Assembly: GCA_913057825.1 (NCBI GenBank)
Contig: CAJXOW010000040.1
Location: forward strand, 1-32,633
Direction of reading: 5' to 3'
DNA from: an uncultured Balneolaceae bacterium
GTDB taxonomy: Bacteria; Bacteroidota; Rhodothermia; Balneolales; Balneolaceae
DNA length: 32,633 nt
This document shows positions 16,945 through 24,300 of the stretch, in pieces. The position numbers and the translations under genes are program-made. A model generated the notes under the pieces. The model saw only the letters and a program-made list of their open reading frames with translations. It was not told the DNA's origin and made no database searches. Position 1 is the first letter of the stretch. The number at the start of each line of letters is the position of its first letter.

Positions 16945-17973
16945 ATGCCCGATAATTATACTTCCAACACCCTGGTAATCGGTACGGGATACTGGGGTAA
17001 AAACATTGTGCGAAATTTACATGAACTCGGGGCATTGTATGGCATTTGTGACCGAGATCCCGAGAAGCTTGAATCTTTCGCGGACCAATATCCCGGATTG
17101 GTGACTTACCAGGATTTGAATCAGGCCCTTGAAGACGAGGAGGTCGATAATATTGCTATTGCCACTCCGGCGGAGACCCATTACGAGATGGCGACCCGGG
17201 GCCTGGAAGCCGGCAAGCATGTATTTGTCGAAAAGCCGCTGGCCCTGAATTTTGCCCAGGGCGAGAAATTGGTCCGCAAAGCGGAAGAAACCGGTTTGAC
17301 CCTGTGTGTCGGACACCTGCTGGAATATCACCCGGCCGTGGTCAAACTTGATAAACTGGTTAAAGCCGGCGAGTTGGGAAAAATTCAATACGTCTACAGT
17401 AACCGCCTGAACCTGGGCAAGTTCCGCAACGAGGAAAATATCCTCTGGAGTTTTGCTCCCCATGACATTGCCGTCATACTGAGACTCATCGGCGGCATGC
17501 CCGTCGAGGTTGCCTCCTACGGAGGATCCTATCTGCAGCCTAATATAGCGGATACCACGGTTACCAACCTTGTATTCGATGACGGGACCCGGGGACATAT
17601 TTTTGTCAGCTGGCTGCACCCGTTCAAGGAACAAAAAATGGTGGTGGTGGGAGAAGAAAAAATGGCCGTTTTCAACGATACCGCCGACAAAAACAAGCTG
17701 ATGCTTTACGACCAGGGCGCCGACTGGGTGGATGGCAAACCGGTTCCCCGGAGGCAGGAAGGAAAACCCGTGACTTTCGAGGACCGGGAACCGCTTAAAG
17801 ACGAATGCCGGGCGTTCCTGGATGCCGCCACCAGCGGCGAACGGCCGGTTACTGACGGCTATAACGGGCTGCGCGTATTGCGCGTGCTCCAGGCCTCGCA
17901 ACATTCCCTTCAGACCGGGGCCAAAGCGGTACCGATTTATGAATCCTATGAATCCCTGACGCCTTATGAGTAA
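16945..17973 (+). CDS. Gfo/Idh/MocA-family sugar-nucleotide dehydrogenase
   Basis: The 342-residue protein opens with a Rossmann fold: [20 protein letters not shown] has the GxGxxG-type dinucleotide loop. It carries [19 protein letters not shown] near residue 95, where EKP supplies the conserved catalytic-site lysine of this family, and a C-terminal alpha/beta domain with [10 protein letters not shown] near residue 175 (a conserved His in the HD motif). The order dehydrogenase, acyltransferase, aminotransferase matches routes that oxidise C3 of UDP-GlcNAc or its uronic acid, transaminate it and acylate the amine (WlbA/WlbB/WlbC and GnnA/GnnB type). It overlaps the next gene by 8 bp. GC content is visibly higher than in the preceding glycan cluster. 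The exact sugar, GlcNAc or GlcNAcA, cannot be decided. Confidence 0.84.
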   Translation: MPDNYTSNTLVIGTGYWGKNIVRNLHELGALYGICDRDPEKLESFADQYPGLVTYQDLNQALEDEEVDNIAIATPAETHYEMATRGLEAGKHVFVEKPLALNFAQGEKLVRKAEETGLTLCVGHLLEYHPAVVKLDKLVKAGELGKIQYVYSNRLNLGKFRNEENILWSFAPHDIAVILRLIGGMPVEVASYGGSYLQPNIADTTVTNLVFDDGTRGHIFVSWLHPFKEQKMVVVGEEKMAVFNDTADKNKLMLYDQGADWVDGKPVPRRQEGKPVTFEDREPLKDECRAFLDAATSGERPVTDGYNGLRVLRVLQASQHSLQTGAKAVPIYESYESLTPYE

Positions 17974-18565
17974 AACCAACGAAGAATCCACCGATCCATT
18001 CATTCATGAAACCGCTATCGTCGAAGAACCGGCCGATATCGGTGGCGATACCAAAATCTGGCACTGGGTGCATGTGATGCCCGGAGCTGAAATCGGGGCC
18101 GGATGCGTGCTGGGGCAGAATTGCTACGTCGGCGGACGCGCACGGCTGGGCAACAACGTGAAGGTCCAAAATAATGTCTCCATCTATGACGAGGTGATCA
18201 TCGAAGACGATGTATTCTGCGGCCCCAGCATGGTCTTCACCAACGTGATCAACCCGCGCAGCCATATCGAACGCAAGGACGAATACCTGAAAACCCACGT
18301 AAAGCAAGGGGCCAGCATTGGCGCCAACGCCACCGTGCTCTGCGGCAATACGCTCGGTGCCTACTGTTTTGTCGGAGCTGGAGCGGTAGTCACGAAAGAT
18401 GTTCCCGATTATGGGCTGGTTACCGGCGTCCCGGCCCGCCGGGTGGGATGGGTCTCGCGGGCCGGCCATCGCCTGGACTACTCTGATAGCCTCGTAGCCG
18501 AATGCCCCGAAACCGGGGAGCGTTATAAACTCGAGCAAAACCAGGTAACCCTTATCGAAGAATAA
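17966..18565 (+). CDS. Left-handed beta-helix (hexapeptide) N-acyltransferase
   Basis: The 199-residue protein consists of hexapeptide-repeat turns ([60 protein letters not shown]). It has a WHWVHV segment, an insertion loop carrying [19 protein letters not shown] near residue 93, and a C-terminal [20 protein letters not shown] segment, which is the standard acetyl-CoA-binding end. It closely follows the WbpD/WlbB type that N-acetylates the 3-amino group of UDP-GlcNAc3N(A). After the helix there is a short extension with [16 protein letters not shown] and a [10 protein letters not shown] stretch, common in this subfamily. The ATG overlaps the dehydrogenase stop region by 8 bp, so the pair is translated together. 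Cytoplasmic trimer by analogy. Confidence 0.86.
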   Translation: MSKTNEESTDPFIHETAIVEEPADIGGDTKIWHWVHVMPGAEIGAGCVLGQNCYVGGRARLGNNVKVQNNVSIYDEVIIEDDVFCGPSMVFTNVINPRSHIERKDEYLKTHVKQGASIGANATVLCGNTLGAYCFVGAGAVVTKDVPDYGLVTGVPARRVGWVSRAGHRLDYSDSLVAECPETGERYKLEQNQVTLIEE

Positions 18566-18740
18566 TTGAGGAAATTGAGCGATAATTTTTAAGTTGCTCT
18601 GGAGTCTACAGGTCGTTCGTGAGGCAGGTTCGACTCCCCAACGGATTCGGGCAAGTACCCGGACCACCAGCGGTTTTTGAGTAAACTTTTTTCTATTTAT
18701 ATGACGTTGCTTTTACAAACTATTAATTATCTTCTCTGAT

Positions 18741-19982
18741 ATGACTACACAAACCATTGATTCTGTTCCCCTTCTAGATTTAGACGCCCAATACCGAAAT
18801 ATCCAGCAGGAAGTTAAACAGGCCGTAACCGACGTTATGGAGAGCCAGCAATTTATTATGGGACCCGAGGTCCAGGAGTTGGAGGACCAGGTCGCCGACT
18901 ACTGCGAGAGTCCCCACGCCATCGGCTGCGCTTCGGGGTCCGACGCCCTGCTGCTGTCGCTCATGGCCATCGACACCGGTCCCGGCGACTATGTGCTGAC
19001 GACCCCCTATACCTTCTTTGCCACGGCCGGGGCCATTGCACGGCTCGGGGCCACGCCGGTGTTTCTTGACATTGACCCGGTCACCTACAACATCGATCCG
19101 GAAGAAGTACGTATGTTCCTGGAAGGCAAACACCCGATCTGCTCTAAGTTCGAGGCGGATCCGTCGGACGTTAAAGCCCTGATACCGGTGCACCTGTATG
19201 GGCAGGTAGCTGACATGGATCCGCTGATGGAGCTGGCCGACGAATATGATTTTTATGTGATCGAAGATGCCGCCCAGGCCATCGGCGCCGAGTACAAAGG
19301 TCGGCGTGCCGGATCGATCGGCGACTTTGGGTGCTTCAGTTTCTTTCCGAGTAAAAATCTCGGGGGATACGGCGACGGGGGCATGATTACCACGTCCAAC
19401 GACGAGCTGGCCGAAAAGCTGCGGGTGCTGCGGGTCCACGGATCGAAACCGAAGTACCATCACAAGATTGTCGGCGTCAACAGCCGCCTTGATACGATCC
19501 AGGCCGCAATCCTGAAGGTGAAGCTGCAATACCTGGACGAGTGGTCCGACCGCCGCCGTGAAAAGGCGCAACGGTATCGGCAACTATTCGAAGAAGCCGA
19601 ACTGCTGGCGCCAACCGATGCCAGGAAAAATCCCTGCGGCGAGCACGAACAAGCACTGCGCGATCATATTCTCCCTCCCAAAGAAGTGGAAGGATCCCCG
19701 GAGCAGGACGGTCGACATGTTTACCATCAGTTTGTTATTCGCTCAGCCAGCCGGGATCTTATTCAGAACCAGCTTAAAGAGGCAAACGTAGGTCATTCTA
19801 TTTACTACCCGGTCCCCCTGCATGAACAAGAATGCTTCGGACACCTGGGATATGAAGCCGGTGATTGTCCGGCGTCCCATTGTGCAAGCATTCAGACTCT
19901 TGCACTACCTATCTTCCCGGAACTGACCGACGATCAGCAACAATATGTAGTTGAACAAGTAAAAAAATCCATCCGGGGGTAA
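18741..19982 (+). CDS. DegT/DnrJ/EryC1 PLP-dependent sugar aminotransferase
   Basis: The 413-residue protein begins VPLLDLDAQYRNIQQEVKQA, the standard entry of the family. It holds CASGSDALLLSLMAIDTGPG near residue 61, VIEDAAQAIGAEYKGRRAGS near residue 174 (cofactor-binding Asp and Gln), and FSFFPSKNLGGYGDGGMITT near residue 197, where Lys of SKNLGGYGDGG is the PLP-binding lysine. VNSRLDTIQAAIL near residue 249 is the conserved substrate-side segment. A region rich in charged residues near residues 290-325 (ARKNPCGEHEQALRDHI and on) is a longer loop than usual. It should aminate the 3-keto sugar made by the dehydrogenase encoded at 16945-17973. It lies 175 bp after the acyltransferase and 7 bp before the quinone oxidoreductase. 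GC content stays high up to about 19700. Confidence 0.87.
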   Translation: MTTQTIDSVPLLDLDAQYRNIQQEVKQAVTDVMESQQFIMGPEVQELEDQVADYCESPHAIGCASGSDALLLSLMAIDTGPGDYVLTTPYTFFATAGAIARLGATPVFLDIDPVTYNIDPEEVRMFLEGKHPICSKFEADPSDVKALIPVHLYGQVADMDPLMELADEYDFYVIEDAAQAIGAEYKGRRAGSIGDFGCFSFFPSKNLGGYGDGGMITTSNDELAEKLRVLRVHGSKPKYHHKIVGVNSRLDTIQAAILKVKLQYLDEWSDRRREKAQRYRQLFEEAELLAPTDARKNPCGEHEQALRDHILPPKEVEGSPEQDGRHVYHQFVIRSASRDLIQNQLKEANVGHSIYYPVPLHEQECFGHLGYEAGDCPASHCASIQTLALPIFPELTDDQQQYVVEQVKKSIRG

Positions 19983-19989
19983 GGCCATC

Positions 19990-20979
19990 ATGAAAGCTAT
20001 TGTCGTTAAAAATCCCGGCTCTGAATCCAGATTGGTCATTGACGAAGTTGAAACCCCCAAGCCTGATGCCCATGAAATTCTTGTAGAGGTTAAAGCTACG
20101 GCCCTGAACCGGGCCGACCTGCTGCAGCGTCAGGGTAATTATTCTTCACCTGAAGGATCCTCTTCCCTGCTTGGACTTGAAATGAGTGGTATTGTAACAA
20201 AAACCGGTAACCAGGTAAGCAAGTGGGAGAAAGGGGATCGGGTTTTCGGCCTGCTTCCCGGTGGCGGATATGCTCAATATTCCGTCATACATGAAGATAT
20301 GGCTATGCCGATACCTGAGTCCCTCTCCTTTGAAGAGGCAGCAGCAGTCCCGGAAACCTTTCTGACCGCTTACCAGTCGCTCTGCTGGCTTGGTGACTTA
20401 AGTCGGGACGAAGTGGTTTTAATTCACGCCGGTGCCAGCGGAGTTGGAACTGCCGCCATTCAGATAGCCGGGCGATATGACGCCCGGATTGCGACAACTG
20501 CCAGTTCGGCCGACAAGTTGGAAACCGCTCGAGAGCTGGGAGCTGAATTATTAATTAATTACAAAGAAGAATATTTCTCAGATCGTATTGAAGAACAGTT
20601 TGGGGAGAACAGCATTGATCTTATTCTCGATTTTGTCGGGCGTCCTTATTGGCACCCCAATATGCAAGTACTTGCACGGGACGGCCGTTTAGTCTACCTG
20701 GCGTTCCTCGGCGGCAAATATGTCGACAAGGTCGATCTCAGCAAAATACTCTTCAAACGCTTAACAATACGGGGGTCCACTCTTCGCAATCGCGATTTAT
20801 CCTATAAAATTAAATTGACCCGGGCATTCCAGGACTTTGCTCTTGAAGACCTGGAAAAAGGACTGCTTAAACCGGTGATAGACTCTGAATTTAACTGGAA
20901 AGAGGTCGAAAAAGCTCATCAACGGATGCAGGACAATCTGAATACCGGAAAAATAGTCCTTACGGGGATGGGGGATTAG
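19990..20979 (+). CDS. PIG3-type NAD(P)H quinone oxidoreductase (zinc-free medium-chain dehydrogenase)
   Basis: The 329-residue protein starts KAIVVKNPGSESRLVIDEVE and has EVKATALNRADLLQRQGNYS, a signature of the TP53I3/PIG3 branch of quinone oxidoreductases (NRADLLQRxG). LIHAGASGVGTAAIQIAGRY near residue 145 is the NADPH-binding glycine-rich loop. DLILDFVGRPYWHPNMQVLA and a final DNLNTGKIVLTGMGD match the same branch, which ends in xNxGKIVLx. The catalytic zinc ligands of alcohol dehydrogenases are absent. It probably reduces small quinones or unsaturated carbonyls in the cytoplasm. The start is 7 bp behind the aminotransferase, so they may share a transcript, although no link to sugar biosynthesis is evident. 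Its stop overlaps the convergent GIY-YIG remnant by 4 bp. Confidence 0.86.
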   Translation: MKAIVVKNPGSESRLVIDEVETPKPDAHEILVEVKATALNRADLLQRQGNYSSPEGSSSLLGLEMSGIVTKTGNQVSKWEKGDRVFGLLPGGGYAQYSVIHEDMAMPIPESLSFEEAAAVPETFLTAYQSLCWLGDLSRDEVVLIHAGASGVGTAAIQIAGRYDARIATTASSADKLETARELGAELLINYKEEYFSDRIEEQFGENSIDLILDFVGRPYWHPNMQVLARDGRLVYLAFLGGKYVDKVDLSKILFKRLTIRGSTLRNRDLSYKIKLTRAFQDFALEDLEKGLLKPVIDSEFNWKEVEKAHQRMQDNLNTGKIVLTGMGD

Positions 20980-21179
20980 TCGTCTGCCGTAGCTTCGTAA
21001 ATTTTTGGCTTTCCCACATAGAGGATCTCGTCGGTACGCGACACCATCTTGTATATACCGGGCTTGCGGGGCAATTGGTCAAAAAAGCCGGTTCCCAGGC
21101 GTTCCTCCAGCGGATTGGTCCGCCCAAATATCTTTTGCTGTTTGTTTTTTGACCTTTTTGGCTGTTTTTTATTACTCAT
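20976..21179 (-). pseudogene. Truncated GIY-YIG nuclease domain protein (remnant)
   Basis: From the ATG at 21179 a 67-residue frame has a basic start (SNKKQPKRSKNKQQK) followed by LEERLGTGFFDQLPRKPGIY and DEILYVGK. This is the opening of a GIY-YIG domain, with GIY (residues 42-44) and YVG (residues 55-57) motifs at the usual distance. After YVGK the expected KNLRxRL helix and the catalytic Arg and Glu are missing; the frame reads PKIYEATADD and stops. It therefore lacks the rest of the domain and cannot be an active nuclease. The truncated end abuts the quinone oxidoreductase stop with a 4-bp overlap. The frame is also open upstream to 21248 but without similarity. It was probably a UvrC/Cho- or exonuclease-GIY-YIG-type gene that lost its 3' part. 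Confidence 0.68.
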
Positions 21180-21252
21180 TGCAACCTGTTTAAAAACCGG
21201 ATCAACCGACTGACCTTCTGGCAACAATTTTGCGAGGCCCGACCCCAACTGC

Positions 21253-21420
21253 GAGCTATTTGAAAAACGGGCGGCGGTTCCTCTTTCGAATGTTTTTCTC
21301 TATCTGGCACTGTTGATTCAACTGAGTAAGTACATTAAGCATTATGCTGTCATAAAGGTGTATATTTTTTTACCGAAAAACTTAATACTTCGGAATCGCC
21401 GCCCGTTTTTCAAATAGCTC
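21253..21420 (+). repeat. Long palindromic element, copy 2 (forward)
   Basis: The left arm starts GAGCTATTTGAAAAACGGGC and reads into GGCGGTTCC. The right arm (ending at 21420) is its complement over 29 bp, with only one mismatch, GGTTCC against GGAATC. The core keeps CTTTCGAATGTTTTTC on the left and CCGAAAAACTTAATACTTCGG on the right (21373-21393 region), related to copy 1. It fills most of the 331-bp gap between the GIY-YIG remnant and hisS. The rest of the gap (21421-21510) should hold the hisS promoter, and I see no gene there. Confidence 0.85.
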
Positions 21421-21510
21421 CAAGAAATTGTGCCCTGCGACCATTATTTTAAGGGGTTCAACTATCAACCGTAGATTATTTAATGAATTCACAAAGAATT
21501 TAAAACGAAC

Positions 21511-22794
21511 ATGGCTCAACCTAAATACACCACGCATGTGGGAATGGATGATATTCTACCCGGCGAGGTAGAAAAATGGCAAACCGTCGAAGAAATTATC
21601 CGCGAAACGGCTCGCGAGTTCAACTTCGACGAGATCCGAACGCCCATCCTTGAGCAAACCGAACTGATTGCCCGCGGGGTGGGACAACAAACCGACATTG
21701 TATCCAAAGAGATGTTCGCCTTTGAACGGGGAGACGATCAGTATGTTCTTCGTCCCGAGCTGACAGCTCCCGTTGTACGTTCTTATATCGAGCATCACCT
21801 CGACCAGCGGGGCGGGACCCAGAATTTATTCTATATTGGTCCGATGTTCAGGGCCGAAAAACCCCAAAAAGGACGAAAGCGTCAATTCCACCAATTTGGT
21901 GCAGAAATCCTGGGCAGTTCCGAGCCGGTTGCCGATGTCGATATTATCCAGCTCATGATGCGCATTTATGAGAAAATCGGTATCACCAATACCGAACTTA
22001 AAATCAACTCGGTCGGCACGCCGGAAGAACGAGAGCAATATGTGCAGGCATTGAGAGATCATTTTCGTCCCCATGAAAGTGAATTAAGTGAGGTTTCTCA
22101 ACGAAGGCTGGAAAAAAATCCCATGCGTATCCTTGATTCCAAGGAGGATGAAGATCAACCGTTCATCGAAAAGGCCCCGGTCATAATTGATTTTCTGGGG
22201 AAACAATCGATGCAGCACTATAAAAGAGTCAAGGAGCTGATGGAACATAATGAGATCCCTTACCAGGAAGATCCCCACCTGGTTCGAGGGCTGGATTATT
22301 ATACCCATACCGCGTTTGAGTTGATCAGTCCTGATTTAGGTTCCCAGGATGCGCTGGGAGGTGGCGGTCGATATGATCTGCTGGCTGAAGAAATTGGCGG
22401 TCCCTCGACCCCGGCCGTTGGATTTGCCTCGGGTATTGAACGTCTGCTGATGGCTTGCGAAGCGCTTGATATCGATTTACACCGGGAAGCTGCGGTCGAT
22501 GTCTATATCGTCACCATTGGCCAAAAAGCCAACGATTGGGCTCTTTCAAAGCTCAAAGTACTTCGTAACAAAGGTATATCAGCCACGATGGATTACCAGG
22601 GACGATCAATCAAGTCGCAGATGAAAGATGCAGACCGGGAAAATGCCCGTTATACTATTATTGTGGGAGAGCAGGAGCTATCTGACAATGCTTTCACACT
22701 CAGAGATATGCAGGCAAGCGAAGAAGAAGCACTCGCCTTTGAAGAGATTGTCGATCGTCTAAGTCAACACTCGACTGCTGACGTGAAATCATGA
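21511..22794 (+). CDS. hisS: Histidyl-tRNA synthetase
   Basis: The 427-residue class II synthetase charges tRNA-His with histidine using ATP. It opens with YTTHVGMDDILPGEVEKWQT, where the GxxDxLP motif is typical for HisRS. Class II motif 2 is seen near residue 107 (YIGPMFRAEKPQKGRKRQFH). The histidine-binding signature LVRGLDYYTHTAFE is near residue 255. Motif 3 appears as AVGFASGIERLLM near residue 307. The C-terminal anticodon-binding domain follows (VDVYIVTIGQKANDWALSKL, then RSIKSQMKDADRENARYTII). Length is normal for the bacterial enzyme. The stop overlaps the start of the next gene by 4 bp (ATGA), so translation of the AsmA-like gene is coupled. The only gene visible upstream is the remnant on the other strand, so it starts its own transcription unit. 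Confidence 0.97.
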   Translation: MAQPKYTTHVGMDDILPGEVEKWQTVEEIIRETAREFNFDEIRTPILEQTELIARGVGQQTDIVSKEMFAFERGDDQYVLRPELTAPVVRSYIEHHLDQRGGTQNLFYIGPMFRAEKPQKGRKRQFHQFGAEILGSSEPVADVDIIQLMMRIYEKIGITNTELKINSVGTPEEREQYVQALRDHFRPHESELSEVSQRRLEKNPMRILDSKEDEDQPFIEKAPVIIDFLGKQSMQHYKRVKELMEHNEIPYQEDPHLVRGLDYYTHTAFELISPDLGSQDALGGGGRYDLLAEEIGGPSTPAVGFASGIERLLMACEALDIDLHREAAVDVYIVTIGQKANDWALSKLKVLRNKGISATMDYQGRSIKSQMKDADRENARYTIIVGEQELSDNAFTLRDMQASEEEALAFEEIVDRLSQHSTADVKS

Positions 22795-24059
22795 AAAAAA
22801 GATATGTTGGCACTTTCATCTTACTGGCGCTCCTGGTAGTCGTCCATTATTTAGCGGCTGCCATCCTGGCTGACAGAATCCAGGATTCGGTAAACCGGGA
22901 AATTTCCAAACCGGGAAGCGTTTCTGTCAGCCTGGGCGAGGTCTCCATCCAGCCCTTTCGCGGGAATATTGGGCTATCCGACTTGAACCTTGAATACCCG
23001 GATCGTTCCTACCGTTTCAACCTGGGAAATACATACCTGGACTTGACCTACCTGCAGCTATGGAGACTTTACCTTGAGGAACTTCCGGTTTTTTTGCAGT
23101 CACTGGATGAACTGAAATTGACTGGTTACCAACTGCAGGCAAAAAGCACGCTTTGGAACATTACATCGAGCAGCATCAGTCTAAAAATACGTCCCCATTC
23201 CTCAGATCATTCACGGAATGACCCTTCATCCGGCCTTATGCATATAGCAGAAAAAGCCGAATTACAAGCATATGCCGAACAGATTCACTATCTGCCTACA
23301 GATACCACTCAAAAAAAGGAGCCAATTTTTTTTGCACGCAGCATAGAAATCGGCAGTCTGGAACTGCACGGACAGTGGGACCGGTCAGCCCAACAATTCA
23401 AAATCGATCAACTGATCACTCAATCTTCGCAACTTACCATAAATGGTCGTGCTGCCGTATCATTAAATAACCGGCTGAACGCTCCAACCTTAACCGATCT
23501 CCAGTTTTCGGCTTCTTACCCGAATACATTTCGGCTAGCATTAGGGGACCGACTTGGAACGTTTAGAGCGAAGAATCTGCAATGGACGCGTGAGAAGGAT
23601 GAGAACGAATTGGAAACGAATTACTTGATGGGCACCTTGCTGGGAGGTCGGCATACACTCACGCTTGATCGATTCAATTGGATATTACCTCCTGATTTCA
23701 GCAGGCAGCTCTCATCGTACACCGGGGGAATAGCCCAGGACACCCTAAGTGGTGATAGTCTGAATGTCAAGTATCGGTACAACCCAAAAATGCATCAACT
23801 TGATCTACGCGAACTTTCCTATAAAACTCCCGATTACGCTATTTTCGCCAATGGTGAGTTTACCGTTAATCCAGATCATATTTCAGAAACCTTTATTCGT
23901 AATGCGGAAATAAAAATCTTTGATTTATCAGATCAATTGAAATCTACATTGAAACAGATCGAAAATTTTTTCGATATTCAAATAGTCGATCCCCGGGAAG
24001 AATCCATTCGCATATATTTGCATGGGAAGCTACACGCTCCCGAATGGAAACTGCTTTGA
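22791..24059 (+). CDS. AsmA/DUF748-like protein with an N-terminal membrane anchor
   Basis: The 422-residue protein starts with a basic tail and one hydrophobic helix (VGTFILLALLVVVHYLAAAI). It is followed by a long beta-rich region with alternating polar and hydrophobic strands: SVSVSLGEVSIQPFRGNIGL, then LSDLNLEYP, then a TYLDLTYLQLWRLYLEELPV segment. The 'xxGxVSIxPFxGxIxLxDLxL' opening is what AsmA-like and DUF748 proteins show, and related proteins form inner-membrane-anchored bridges thought to move phospholipid in the envelope. It lacks the long size of TamB/YhdP, and I see no catalytic motif. It overlaps hisS by 4 bp. The palindromic element copy 3 starts 39 bp after its stop and might shape the 3' end of the transcript. 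Confidence 0.65.
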   Translation: MKKRYVGTFILLALLVVVHYLAAAILADRIQDSVNREISKPGSVSVSLGEVSIQPFRGNIGLSDLNLEYPDRSYRFNLGNTYLDLTYLQLWRLYLEELPVFLQSLDELKLTGYQLQAKSTLWNITSSSISLKIRPHSSDHSRNDPSSGLMHIAEKAELQAYAEQIHYLPTDTTQKKEPIFFARSIEIGSLELHGQWDRSAQQFKIDQLITQSSQLTINGRAAVSLNNRLNAPTLTDLQFSASYPNTFRLALGDRLGTFRAKNLQWTREKDENELETNYLMGTLLGGRHTLTLDRFNWILPPDFSRQLSSYTGGIAQDTLSGDSLNVKYRYNPKMHQLDLRELSYKTPDYAIFANGEFTVNPDHISETFIRNAEIKIFDLSDQLKSTLKQIENFFDIQIVDPREESIRIYLHGKLHAPEWKLL

Positions 24060-24097
24060 TGTTTTTAAACGGGTGGGATCTATCAATCTCAACGGAA

Positions 24098-24258
24098 GAG
24101 TTCTTTGAAAAACCGGTCGGCGGTTCCGAAGCATAATAATTTTCTGGGTATCAAGCGGTAATAACAATGAACGAAATGGTGATATAGGTTCATTCATTGC
24201 CGCCAAACGAAGAAAAGTATACGAGCAAGGAACCGCCGACCGGTTTTTCAAAGAACTC
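24098..24258 (-). repeat. Long palindromic element, copy 3 (reverse orientation)
   Basis: The arms start GAGTTCTTTGAAAAACCGGT and pair perfectly over about 30 bp with the right arm, which ends at 24258. Read on the - strand, the core begins TTGCTCGTATACTTTTC (complement of 24212-24228) and ends TATTATGCTTCGG (complement of 24126-24138), identical to copy 1. The internal stem is GCGGTAAT (24155-24162) with ATTGCCGC (24196-24203), which differs in sequence from the copy 1 stem but sits at the same place. It lies between the AsmA-like gene and the antiporter gene. Confidence 0.87.
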
Positions 24259-24300
24259 CGGGAAATAGCTCAACAAGGTTTATCATACTAATAACTTAAT

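Noticed and set aside
17017..18667. Long open frames on the - strand opposite the dehydrogenase and acyltransferase genes
   Set aside because: They mirror GC-rich real genes, have low-complexity His/Gly/Val-rich sequence, and show no family motif.
18600..18680. tRNA-like stretch: a GGTTCGACTCC T-loop-like motif followed about 40 bases later by GGACCACCA
   Set aside because: No acceptor stem, no D arm, no matching T stem (GCAGG against CCCCA) and the distance to CCA is too long. At best it is a very decayed tRNA end, and it may be chance.
18780..19583. A 267-residue open frame on the - strand inside the aminotransferase gene
   Set aside because: It is a shadow of a strongly conserved PLP-enzyme gene and has no recognisable domain.
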